Assembly: GCA_001701295.1 (NCBI GenBank)
Contig: DAAV01000074.1
Coordinates: 5,757-11,876, forward strand
From: Bacteroidales bacterium H10
GTDB lineage: Bacteria; Bacteroidota; Bacteroidia; Bacteroidales; Muribaculaceae
Direction: 5' to 3'
Length of the DNA stretch: 6,120 nucleotides
The notes beneath the pieces were generated by a model. The model saw only the letters and a program-made list of their open reading frames with translations, was not told the origin of the DNA and did not search any database. Of this stretch, positions 1-6,120 are shown piece by piece (the stretch's first letter is position 1; each line of letters opens with the position of its first letter). The position numbers and the translations under genes are program-made.

Positions 1-1297
1 CGTGACGGCGGTCATAGACATTCTTGAGCGCAGCCGCGATCACATCCATATGATTGTTCGTATATGTGCGGCGGCAGATGCAAAGACGGAGGAAGTCGTT
101 TCCGCCGAAACGGTTCTCACGGGTCACAGGATCGCGGTCGGCAAGCAGATAACCGATCTCGCACCCGCGCACACCTGCCTCAAGATAAAGTTCGATAGTG
201 AGACGCTGTGCGGGGAATTCCTCTTTTGGAATCTGGTCAAGCACCTTATCTGCATCAATAAATAACGCATGACCTCCGACAGGACGCTGATAGGGTATGC
301 CATACTCATCAAGTTTCGCTGCAAGATATTCCACCTGCTTGATACGTGTCTGGAGCATATCGAACTCTGTGTTCTCATCAAGACCCACTGCAAGAGCGGC
401 CATATCGCGGCCATTCATACCGCCGTAGGTAAGGAAGCCTTCGAAAGGAATTTCGAAACGCTTCGCGCCTTCATAGATATCTTCCCATTTTGTAGCGATG
501 AAACCACCCATGTTGACAAGACCGTCCTTTTTAGAAGACATGGTCATGCCATCGGCAAGACTGAACATCTCGCGGCATATCTCCTTGATCGTGGCATCCT
601 TGAACTCCGGCTCGCGTACCTTGATGAAATATGCGTTCTCTGCAAAACGTGCGGAGTCGAATATCACACGCTTGTTATATTTGTCGGCCACCCGACGCAC
701 ACCGCGGAGATTCTCCATGGATACAGGCTGGCCACCGGCTGTATTGTTAGTAATGGTCACTATGATAAACGGCACCTTGTCAGCATTCTCCGCCAGACAC
801 TCCTCAAGTTTCTTCAGATCGACATTACCCTTGAACGGCACTTCGAGCTGAGTATTCTTGGCCTCGTCAACCGTACAGTCGACAGCAAAAGCCTTGCGAC
901 TCTCGATGTGACCCTTAGTGGTATCGAAATGAGAATTTCCGGGCACAACGTCTCCTGCTTTCACAAGATGAGAGAACAATACGTTCTCGGCGGCGCGGCC
1001 CTGATGTGTGGGAATCACATACTCGAAGCCGGTGATCCGGGTGATCACATCCTTTAGTTCATAGAACGAACGGGCGCCTGCATAAGACTCGTCGCCTGTC
1101 ATCATGGCAGCCCACTGACGGTCGCTCATCGCGCCTGTACCTGAGTCGGTAAGACAGTCTATATAGACCTGGTCCGACTTGAGCATGAATGTATTGTAGT
1201 TCGCTTCCTTAAGCCATTTCTCACGCTCCTCGCGCGTACTCTTCTTGATGGGTTCGACCATCTTGATCTTCCATGATTCTGCAAATGGTATTTCCAT
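1..1297 (-). CDS. tnaA: Tryptophanase (L-tryptophan indole-lyase), 3' end cut by window edge
   Basis: PLP-dependent beta-eliminating lyase that converts L-tryptophan to indole, pyruvate and ammonia in the cytoplasm. I translated 432 codons from the ATG at 1297; the family is usually about 455-470 residues, so roughly 25-35 C-terminal residues lie beyond the left edge. Visible family motifs are GDESYAG (Tyr72), PTHQGR (96-101), TNNTAGGQPVS (183-193), FDSAR (213-217) and the Schiff-base lysine in SSKKDGLVNMGG (Lys257). The close relative tyrosine phenol-lyase was considered. That enzyme has Thr in the motif corresponding to HFDTTKGH, and Arg in the motif corresponding to GVRGCEIG. Here these positions are Asp125 and Ile381, as in tryptophanases, so indole-lyase is the better call. 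The ATG has no Shine-Dalgarno, as usual in Bacteroidetes. A dedicated promoter lies 38 bases upstream, so it need not be co-transcribed with the broken gene upstream. Confidence 0.95.
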   Translation of the reverse strand, partial: MEIPFAESWKIKMVEPIKKSTREEREKWLKEANYNTFMLKSDQVYIDCLTDSGTGAMSDRQWAAMMTGDESYAGARSFYELKDVITRITGFEYVIPTHQGRAAENVLFSHLVKAGDVVPGNSHFDTTKGHIESRKAFAVDCTVDEAKNTQLEVPFKGNVDLKKLEECLAENADKVPFIIVTITNNTAGGQPVSMENLRGVRRVADKYNKRVIFDSARFAENAYFIKVREPEFKDATIKEICREMFSLADGMTMSSKKDGLVNMGGFIATKWEDIYEGAKRFEIPFEGFLTYGGMNGRDMAALAVGLDENTEFDMLQTRIKQVEYLAAKLDEYGIPYQRPVGGHALFIDADKVLDQIPKEEFPAQRLTIELYLEAGVRGCEIGYLLADRDPVTRENRFGGNDFLRLCICRRTYTNNHMDVIAAALKNVYDRRH

Positions 1298-1334
1298 GGT
1301 AATGTTACTTTGTAATAGGTTAGGTTTTCTTTCC

Positions 1335-1364
1335 CAAAATTAACGATTTTTCATGATATACAAA
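1335..1364 (-). promoter_or_regulatory. Bacteroidetes-type promoter of tnaA
   Basis: On the minus strand the -7 box TAATTTTG (1335-1342) matches TAnnTTTG exactly. A -33 TTTG (1361-1364) lies 18 bases upstream. This predicts a transcription start near 1328-1330 and a leader of about 30 bases. The -33 element is itself the end of a second TAATTTTG (1361-1368), but that copy has no suitably spaced -33 box of its own. The remainder of the gap 1298-1448 is AT-rich and shows no gene and no GC-rich terminator for the upstream gene. Confidence 0.7.
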
Positions 1365-1448
1365 ATTATTTTAAAAAATATCGATAAATTTATCTGCATC
1401 CTTGACACCGGAAGGCAATTTAAAGCACACATCATATTATGATACCGG

Positions 1449-3374
1449 CTAATGAATCATGATTTTGCGTCCGTTGATGATATACAGTCCTCGCGGCAGC
1501 TGCGACAAGCTTTCGACGTCGTATCGCCGTCCGTCTACCGCCACTACATCCAGAGTCTCCCCTTCCGGCAATTTACCTATAATACGGTATAGCCCTTTGA
1601 CCACAGTATATGTAGCGCCGAGTTGACGGCTCGATATTCCTTTATAATAATCCTCCTCTCCATTGGCACCCAACACATAATGCGGATATACCTGACGGGT
1701 CCCCTCTATACCGCTTCCTTTGTCCGGGCCAATAGCAATCCCCTTGCTGTAGTATCCGGAACTGACTCTGTTGCCCATGACTGCAAATCCCTCGGAGCTC
1801 GTGACATTGGACATCCCCGTGTCACGTGCGTGACGCAGAAGCTGCCACAGCATATGCAGTCTTGTTCCCGGACAAGGATACCATTCACTCCAGTCTTTTA
1901 TACGCATGGAGGGGTCAGGTCTGAGATCTCCGGTCTCGGGATCCGTGTTTGCCATAGGCCATACCCATTCGTCGGGATAATGACCGCCTTCAGAGACCAA
2001 AGCGCCTGGCAGACTGTTTCGCCAGCATGGGCGGTAACTGTGCAGACCGATCACAATCCAGCCGCCGGCTCGTGCGGCCTCATCGATCTGAGACTTATAA
2101 AAATCATAATGCGCCTGCTTGAAACGGTTGTCGGGATCTTCCTCTCCTATATAATCCGGCAGTTGCTGGCCCTCCGTCATCATACGGGTCGCCGTCGACG
2201 CAAGAGGAGGAATATTGAAAAATGTCACTCCGTCGGACTCGAAGCCGTTGGGACATATGGCGTTTATCAATGGCACGTTGGCATGCGACGATGTCGGGCC
2301 GCATGTCACCCAGGCATTTGCATGTATGCCCAAAGAAGCTGCTATGTCAAACCATTCTCCCCATTGATAATCTATCGGGAAGACAGGATTGTACATCTTC
2401 ACTCTGCCTGTATCATAATCAAGCACATAAGCTTTTATCCACTCTCGCGGAGTCTCCTCCCAGCCTGTAAGTGACGGATTTACCGAATACTGCTTACCGG
2501 TAGCGGCGTCATAGACAGAGGTGGTCAGATTGCTTCTTATGCCGTTTTAGGTTGCCTCGCGCAGTATTCTGTCGGCAAGTTCCGAATCCAGACTTTCCAC
2601 ATACCAGTTTCTGGTATAATATCGTGCAGTCATGGAATGCGACATTATTTCCCAGCCTTTCTCATTCTGCAGCCGCAGGGCTGTTCTTCCGTTCCTGTTG
2701 AGAGCCGGTGGATTGTCTGTAAAACCGGCGCGCCACCCTTCCATCGATATGTTGCCGCGCAGGCCGAGACTTTCAAGCAGAGGATAAAGAATACTGTAAT
2801 ATCCGCCTTTCATCCATACCGAGGGATTTGAATCGGGCAGTACGCCATCTATAGTGTCATCATCATGTATTGAGAACATGGGGGAGCACTCCCATAAATC
2901 TCCGGTCTTATGCCACGCCCCGGTCTCCGGAAGCCTGGCATAATATTCAGGGTCTCCGCTCACTGCAGACACTTCCGACACAGGCACTTCTATATAAAAA
3001 TAGTCTTCCGGTATTTCAAGCCGCCACTCCCCTTCTCTAAGGCCGCTTTCAAGAAGGAGACATATGGAAGAGTCGTAGCGTGTCGGTACAGCACGCAGCC
3101 TTACAATTCTTGTACCGTCTGTAAGAACCGCGTCACTACGCGATGCTACATCCTCATTCACGGATATTCGTCCGAGATTCGCCGTAGAAGCGATGGAAAC
3201 AAGTATGTATTTCAGATCCTTGTCTCCGACACTGTCATTATCGGAAGGTGTGATCTTTATAAAATCCCTCGGTTTTGAACGTGCCGGATCATCATGCGCA
3301 TAGACATTCCCCCATATGCACATACATATAAAGGCAAAAAACAGCAGCAATTTATTCGGCACTGACTTAAACAT
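1449..3374 (-). pseudogene. Secreted polysaccharide-deacetylase-like protein, interrupted by an in-frame TAA
   Basis: One continuous reading frame of 642 codons from ATG 3374 to TAG 1449, broken only by TAA at codon 276. Residues 1-26 form a signal peptide (Lys8, hydrophobic stretch 9-22, VYA before His27), so the product was exported. Residues about 27-160 look like a beta-rich N-terminal domain. From about 165 to 450 the frame resembles a NodB/polysaccharide-deacetylase fold: SIHDDD (168-173) resembles the first Asp motif, GWEIMSHSMTA (240-250) the second His motif, and IVIGLHSY (440-447) the last His motif. The C-terminus (about 588-641) ends in LPRGLYIINGRKIMIH, resembling type IX secretion sorting tails. 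The putative domain spans the stop, and no ATG occurs after the stop until codon 327, so two separate genes are unlikely. The substrate is unknown. I chose ATG 3374 over TTG 3401 because it gives a clean signal peptide and lies downstream of the promoter. It could be a true pseudogene, a sequencing error or a recoded gene. Confidence 0.8.
2547..2549 (-). other. In-frame TAA stop at codon 276 of the deacetylase-like frame
   Basis: The codons read CGC GAG GCA ACC TAA AAC GGC ATA AGA. Frame is kept: 40 sense codons separate the stop from a GTG at 2426, followed by 324 more sense codons. No indel is needed to explain the break, so a single substitution in a sense codon (for example TAT, TAC, AAA, CAA or GAA) is enough. 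TAA also ends yeiH and the FNT gene in this window, so it works as a normal stop here. Confidence 0.9.
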
Positions 3375-3398
3375 ATATCCGGATAAGGTTAACGGCAA

Positions 3399-3429
3399 CA
3401 AATTTAGTCATAACTATCCATATAAACAA
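3399..3429 (-). promoter_or_regulatory. Predicted promoter of the deacetylase-like gene
   Basis: On the minus strand TAAATTTG (3399-3406) matches the -7 consensus TAnnTTTG, with a TTG (3427-3429) 20 bases upstream. The -7 box lies 24 bases from the chosen ATG, which leaves a short leader. A second TAnnTTTG match, TATATTTG at 3442-3449, has no -33 partner. The rest of the 249-base divergent gap (3375-3623) is AT-rich, and I see no TTG or consensus promoter on the plus strand for yeiH. Confidence 0.55.
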
Positions 3430-3623
3430 CCCGCAGCACTCCAAATATATTATAAAACTCATTAGGGACAGGTGAAAGCCATATTCTCCTATCGCAGCAA
3501 TCATTAAACACTCAAAAATTTCATTTAACTTATTTTTAACCATCTCATAAACCAAACGGCAACTTCACGACGTTAGATACATAAACCCTTTTTCAATAAT
3601 ATAAACACAAGAAACTGTCTAAA

Positions 3624-4655
3624 ATGGCAATCACCAAAAAAGCCGGTCTTTATCACGGCATATTGTTTATGGCGCTTTTCGCTTGCGCCGCGTTTTTTAT
3701 CGGACAGGCGCAACTCATGCGCGATCTGTCATTCTCTCCGCTCATCATAGGAATCGTACTCGGTATGATATACGCCAACTCTCTGCGGAATCATCTTCCG
3801 GAGACCTGGACGCCCGGCATTCAGTATTGTTCTAAAAGCATTCTGAGGCTCGGCATAATCCTCTATGGTTTCCGTCTAACATTTCAGGATGTGGTGGCCG
3901 TCGGCATGGCCGGTGTTCTCGTTGATCTAATCATCGTGACAGTGACAATACTGGGAGGCGTATGGATAGGCCGTCTTCTGAAGATGGACCGCGACATCGC
4001 TCTGCTGACTTCCATAGGCAGCGGAATCTGTGGTGCCGCCGCCGTGCTCGGAGCTGAAGCGACATTACATACAAAACCTTATAAAACCGCAGTGGCTGTT
4101 GCCACAGTCGTGATTTTTGGCACGATTGCGATGTTCCTTTATCCCATGGCATACCGTTCCGGAATCCTCGGCCTTGATGCGACTCAGATGGGTATTTTCT
4201 CCGGTTCGACTCTTCACGAGGTTGCCCACGCCGTAGGCGCCGGCAATGCGATGGGCGATGAAATCGCCGGTGTATCAATAATAGTAAAGATGATTCGCGT
4301 CATGCTACTCGTTCCCGTACTTATCATACTGGGCTGGTGGGCCGCCTCCAAGGTCAAATCTGGATCATCAAAAGAAGGAAAAAGAAAAGTGGCTGTACCT
4401 TGGTTCGCTTTCGGATTTCTGCTCGTGATAGGCTTCAACTCATTCAATCTTCTGCCGGAAGCGGTAGTCGGATGGATAAATGATTTCGACACATTCCTGC
4501 TCACAATGGCCATGGCGGCACTCGGCGCGGAAACAAGCTTCGACAAATTCAAGAAAGCCGGAGCCAAGCCTTTCATACTTGCGTTCTGCCTGTTCATATG
4601 GCTGATGGGAGGTGGATATCTCTTGGCGAAATACCTTGTTCCCGTTCTGTCGTAA
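3624..4655 (+). CDS. yeiH: YeiH family (UPF0324) putative sulfate/anion exporter
   Basis: Polytopic inner-membrane protein of 343 residues, the usual size for the YeiH/UPF0324 (Cons_hypoth698) family. Members are annotated as putative sulfate exporters, but the substrate is weakly established. Family signatures are SPLIIGIVLGMIYAN (38-52), KSILRLGIILYGFRLT (71-86), the glycine-rich IGSGICGAAAVLG (131-143), GSTLHEVAHAVGAG (194-207, with paired His) and KMIRVMLLVPVLI (223-235). About nine or ten hydrophobic segments are spread through the protein, with a Lys/Ser-rich cytoplasmic-type loop at 245-256. The ATG at 3624 starts a sensible N-terminus with two Lys before the first membrane segment. 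In E. coli the gene sits beside a LysR regulator (yeiE); no such partner is present here. It diverges from the deacetylase-like gene. No recognisable promoter was found on this strand. Confidence 0.92.
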   Translation: MAITKKAGLYHGILFMALFACAAFFIGQAQLMRDLSFSPLIIGIVLGMIYANSLRNHLPETWTPGIQYCSKSILRLGIILYGFRLTFQDVVAVGMAGVLVDLIIVTVTILGGVWIGRLLKMDRDIALLTSIGSGICGAAAVLGAEATLHTKPYKTAVAVATVVIFGTIAMFLYPMAYRSGILGLDATQMGIFSGSTLHEVAHAVGAGNAMGDEIAGVSIIVKMIRVMLLVPVLIILGWWAASKVKSGSSKEGKRKVAVPWFAFGFLLVIGFNSFNLLPEAVVGWINDFDTFLLTMAMAALGAETSFDKFKKAGAKPFILAFCLFIWLMGGGYLLAKYLVPVLS

Positions 4656-4697
4656 ACAATTCAAACCCTATCTTGAGTGAACCTCAGATTGCGGATT

Positions 4698-4736
4698 GGC
4701 GTATTAAAGGTAAAATAACCTTTAAAGAAATACGCC
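4698..4736 (+). promoter_or_regulatory. Long hairpin directly abutting a start codon
   Basis: An outer stem of 7 bp (4698-4704 GGCGTAT with 4730-4736 ATACGCC) is followed by an inner stem of 7 bp (4705-4711 TAAAGGT with 4718-4724 ACCTTTA). The loop is AAAATA and there is a 5-base bulge at 4725-4729. The last paired base touches the ATG at 4737. No T-tract follows, so it is not an intrinsic terminator for yeiH. In RNA the structure would occupy the ribosome landing zone, which suggests translational control or a transcript-stabilising structure. As DNA it could also be an operator. The pairing is seen directly; the role is inference. Confidence 0.55.
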
Positions 4737-5093
4737 ATGAAAAAAACAGTTCCCTGGATTCTGAGCGCCATGATGGTCATTCCATCCCTCGGCATGGCCC
4801 AGACATTCACATTCTCGACCAATACGAGTCCTGGCATTACGGTCGGCACCAATCCGTTCGGCACTGGAGTCGGCGTCAGCACGCCATATTTTAACACCGT
4901 CTACACATCCGACGGATACTATGACGGATACGGCTATTATCACAAGAGCCGGCATCACCGGCACTACAGAAACGGCAAAGCGCACCGCAAGGCAATGAAA
5001 AAAGCTCGTAAAGCATACCGTAAAGAAATGAAAAAACAGTATAGGAAAGCTGCCAAACATCATTACAGGCATCATCACCATCATGATGATTGA
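4737..5093 (+). CDS. Small secreted protein with Lys/Arg/His-rich C-terminal tail
   Basis: A 118-residue protein that I do not recognise. Residues 1-21 are a classic signal peptide (Lys2-Lys3, hydrophobic core, GMA before Gln22), so the mature form of about 97 residues is exported. Residues 22-57 are rich in Thr, Ser and Gly. Residues 60-68 are Tyr/Gly-rich (DGYYDGYGYY region). From residue 69 on the chain is extremely basic: 12 histidines and about 19 Lys/Arg, ending in five consecutive His and two Asp. Residues 81-91 and 92-102 form an 11-residue near-repeat (KAHRKAMKK and KAYRKEMKK). The composition suggests metal binding or contact with acidic surface polymers, but this is inference. It lies 81 bases after yeiH on the same strand. 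No consensus promoter is evident, so co-transcription with yeiH is possible. Its start codon abuts a strong hairpin. Confidence 0.8.
   Translation: MKKTVPWILSAMMVIPSLGMAQTFTFSTNTSPGITVGTNPFGTGVGVSTPYFNTVYTSDGYYDGYGYYHKSRHHRHYRNGKAHRKAMKKARKAYRKEMKKQYRKAAKHHYRHHHHHDD
4977..5042 (+). repeat. Two tandem 33-base units inside the secreted-protein gene
   Basis: Units 4977-5009 and 5010-5042 encode KAHRKAMKKAR and KAYRKEMKKQY. The first 27 bases of the units share 22 identities, with most differences at third codon positions or single substitutions. This fits an old in-frame duplication, although the low-complexity Lys/Arg-rich coding could also produce the similarity. Confidence 0.5.
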
Positions 5094-5105
5094 CAGTTCT
5101 CACTC

Positions 5106-5768
5106 TTAGATGTCACGCTCAGGCTGCCCCACTTCTTCGGTACGGGTGGCCTGACTTGTTTCAGACAGAAGTCTGTAGGAATTGCATCCCAGAAAATTTC
5201 CCCCTACGATGGCTACATAAAACATAAGAAGATCGGCTACGTGTTCACCGAGATATTCTGCTGGCAATGATGCTATGTAGAAAGCATCGGCAACGCAGTG
5301 GGGAAGCCCGCAAAGTATGAAAGCCGGTATTCCGAAAAGCAAGGGCAACCATTTGCCGCGGGCAGTGCCCTGCACAGCCAGAGTCATTATGAAACCGCAC
5401 CCTATGGCGAGCAGACCGTTTTTGAGGGGTGACGCCGCAAGACGCTTGTCCATTATCGCCATAGACGCCTCTTGCATAGCGGCTGATGAAAAAAGGAGCC
5501 CAATGGCTATGCAACCGATAATATTCAATGCAAGAATAGAGAATAGCCAGACATATCCGCCTTGTCCTGTCTGGCCTTCGGAGGCCCTACCCCACACGAA
5601 CTGAGCTTTGCCCGTAAATAGATTGAGTTTCAGACTGACCACCGCGATCAGACCGAATGCAAACAATACGGCACCGGCCACTCCGCCTACTCTCAAAAAG
5701 ATGCATCCCCCGAGACTGATGCAGATTCCGGCAAGGATGCCGCGGGCTATAAATGTCTTCTCTTTCAT
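5106..5768 (-). CDS. Formate/nitrite transporter (FNT) family channel
   Basis: Inner-membrane protein of 220 residues in the FocA/NirC/FNT family, which forms pentameric channels for small monovalent anions such as formate, nitrite or hydrosulfide. It is shorter than FocA (about 285). Family marks are RGILAGICISLGG (9-21), LNLFTGKAQFVWG (48-60, Thr52 at the position of the conserved channel Thr in ELFT), LAVQGTARGK (130-139), GLPHCVADAFYI (154-165, His157 matching the central pore His) and VGGNFLGC (188-195, matching the GNIIGG-type motif). Six hydrophobic segments are visible, followed by a polar tail at 203-220. The substrate cannot be read from sequence, and no formate lyase or nitrite reductase gene is next to it. 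The ATG at 5768 is preceded by a promoter-like -7 box. The gene converges on the small secreted-protein gene with 12 bases between stops and no terminator there, so the two 3' ends probably overlap as antisense transcripts. Confidence 0.9.
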   Translation of the reverse strand: MKEKTFIARGILAGICISLGGCIFLRVGGVAGAVLFAFGLIAVVSLKLNLFTGKAQFVWGRASEGQTGQGGYVWLFSILALNIIGCIAIGLLFSSAAMQEASMAIMDKRLAASPLKNGLLAIGCGFIMTLAVQGTARGKWLPLLFGIPAFILCGLPHCVADAFYIASLPAEYLGEHVADLLMFYVAIVGGNFLGCNSYRLLSETSQATRTEEVGQPERDI

Positions 5769-5805
5769 TATTATTGTTAATGTGTGTTAGGGAGGAATAG
5801 AACTG

Positions 5806-5813
5806 CAAAATTA
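5806..5813 (-). promoter_or_regulatory. Predicted -7 box for the FNT gene
   Basis: TAATTTTG on the minus strand matches TAnnTTTG exactly and lies 37 bases from the FNT start codon. No clear -33 TTG is found at the usual distance (the expected place near 5832-5835 reads TGG), so the promoter may be weak or activator-dependent. Confidence 0.4.
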
Positions 5814-5835
5814 ATTAATTTGGATGATTCTGCCA

Positions 5836-5892
5836 TTTCGGAATCTGAATTTAGCTCCAAAAATAAATTTTTCTTCATTTTTTATTCCGAAA
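5836..5892. repeat. Inverted repeat between divergent promoters
   Basis: A perfect 9-bp inverted repeat: TTTCGGAAT (5836-5844) and ATTCCGAAA (5884-5892), 39 bases apart. It lies between the FNT promoter and the plus-strand promoter at 5894. A second, interleaved pair is CTCCAAA (5855-5861) and TTTGGAG (5894-5900); the right arm of the latter contains the -33 box. This may be an operator or a chance occurrence in AT-rich DNA. Confidence 0.35.
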
Positions 5893-5893
5893 A

Positions 5894-5925
5894 TTTGGAG
5901 GAATGAAAAAAAGGCATTAACTTTG
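5894..5925 (+). promoter_or_regulatory. Strong Bacteroidetes promoter upstream of the tRNA-Pro half
   Basis: A -33 TTTG (5894-5897), a 20-base spacer and a perfect -7 TAACTTTG (5918-5925). Predicted start near 5931-5933. It is the best-formed plus-strand promoter in the window and the kind expected for a stable-RNA gene. Confidence 0.75.
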
Positions 5926-5994
5926 CACTCGCTTTCGGGAAGGTAACTTCCGGCAAGCATCCGCCACGCGAAGCAATCCGCAAGGCAACGATCT

Positions 5995-6035
5995 CGGGGT
6001 GTAGCTCAGCCCGGTTTAGAGTACGCGTCTGGGGG
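5995..6035 (+). pseudogene. tRNA-Pro(GGG) 5' half, truncated at the anticodon loop
   Basis: The acceptor 5' strand is CGGGGTG (5995-6001), followed by TA at positions 8-9. The D arm is GCTC (6004-6007), an 11-base loop containing the invariant GG, and GAGT (6019-6022). The anticodon 5' stem is CGCGT (6024-6028) and the loop is CTGGGGG (6029-6035) with anticodon GGG at 6031-6033. After 6035 the sequence becomes AATTGAATAAG, which cannot pair with the anticodon stem beyond one A-T. No T arm (GTTCRANNC) and no acceptor 3' strand GTAC/CACCCCG-like sequence occur before the window end. Identity as proline GGG rests on the anticodon and on resemblance to Bacteroidetes tRNA-Pro from memory. Confidence 0.75.
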
Positions 6036-6081
6036 AATTGAATAAGATTACCGATAATAAAATTACAACGATATATAAATC

Positions 6082-6116
6082 AAGGAGTTAGGCAAATGCT
6101 TAACTCCTTATTTTTT
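6082..6116 (+). terminator. Rho-independent terminator
   Basis: A 12-bp stem (6082-6093 with 6098-6109, one G-T wobble) and loop AAAT, followed by A and six T (6111-6116). It is the natural end of the unit that starts at 5894-5925. Confidence 0.85.
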
Positions 6117-6120
6117 ACCT

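Larger units (their letters stand above)
5932..6116 (+). ncRNA. Predicted ~185-base transcript carrying a tRNA half
   Basis: The unit is bounded by a consensus promoter and a strong terminator, and I found no open reading frame in it. It consists of a GC-richer leader (about 5932-5994), the tRNA-Pro 5' half (5995-6035), an AT-rich stretch (6036-6081) and the terminator hairpin. The leader contains a small hairpin GGAAG-GTAA-CTTCC (5938-5951) with a GNRA-type tetraloop. If expressed, the RNA could not become a tRNA. Whether it is a functional small RNA or a dead remnant cannot be told from sequence. Confidence 0.4.

Noticed and set aside
269..1057. 262-codon open frame on the plus strand opposite tnaA
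   Set aside because: It is the antisense shadow of a clear tryptophanase; its translation resembles no family and it has no promoter.
1..1297. Tyrosine phenol-lyase instead of tryptophanase
   Set aside because: The residues that distinguish the two enzymes (Asp in HFDTT, Ile in GVRGCEIG) match tryptophanase.
1623..2474. 283-codon open frame on the plus strand opposite the deacetylase-like gene
   Set aside because: Antisense of a frame with recognisable motifs and a sorting tail; the translation is Arg/His/Cys-rich without domain features.
2547..2549. Stop-codon reassignment or programmed read-through
   Set aside because: TAA ends yeiH and the FNT gene in this window, so reassignment is unlikely, and the context ACC TAA AAC shows no known read-through signal.
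3367..3555. 62-codon minus-strand frame with a hydrophobic middle
   Set aside because: It overlaps the promoter and start of the deacetylase-like gene, lies in AT-rich intergenic DNA and has no promoter placed for it. The hydrophobicity is explained by base composition.
4698..4736. Terminator of yeiH
   Set aside because: The hairpin has no downstream T-tract and runs directly into a start codon.
6029..6120. Group I intron interrupting the tRNA anticodon loop
   Set aside because: Bacterial tRNA introns do sit in this loop, but no internal guide complementary to the 5' exon (CGTCT) is visible and a strong terminator lies about 50 bases in, which would end the transcript before a 3' exon. The window ends soon after, so it is not fully excluded.

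Overview
The window looks like ordinary chromosomal DNA of a Bacteroidales gut anaerobe, possibly Muribaculaceae. The evidence is mid-range GC, absence of Shine-Dalgarno sequences, several matches to the Bacteroidetes sigma-ABfr promoter (-33 TTG/TTTG, -7 TAnnTTTG), and a secreted protein ending in a Gly-Leu-Tyr-Ile-Ile-Asn-Gly-Arg-Lys tail typical of type IX secretion cargo in this order. The family-level placement is inference only.

Layout from left to right. (1) A tryptophanase gene (tnaA, minus strand) loses its 3' end at the left edge; it has its own well-formed promoter at 1335-1364. (2) Upstream of it on the same strand lies a 642-codon frame for a secreted polysaccharide-deacetylase-like protein. 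It is cut by one in-frame TAA at codon 276, with open sequence on both sides. (3) Divergent from it is a YeiH-family inner-membrane anion exporter (plus strand). (4) A small secreted protein with a Lys/Arg/His-rich tail follows; its start codon abuts a long hairpin. (5) Convergent with that, 12 bases away, is a short formate/nitrite-transporter (FNT) family channel on the minus strand. (6) At the right edge a strong plus-strand promoter drives a leader and exactly the 5' half of a tRNA-Pro(GGG) gene. The tRNA stops at the 3' side of the anticodon loop, then come about 46 bases of AT-rich DNA and a strong intrinsic terminator.

The genes do not form an obvious single pathway or defence system. 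Tryptophanase (indole, pyruvate and ammonia from tryptophan), an FNT channel for small monovalent anions and a YeiH exporter all fit fermentative anaerobic metabolism, but each appears to be its own transcription unit. The two observations most worth following up are the nonsense-interrupted secreted protein and the promoter-to-terminator unit that carries only half of a tRNA. I did not see a convincing new multi-gene system.
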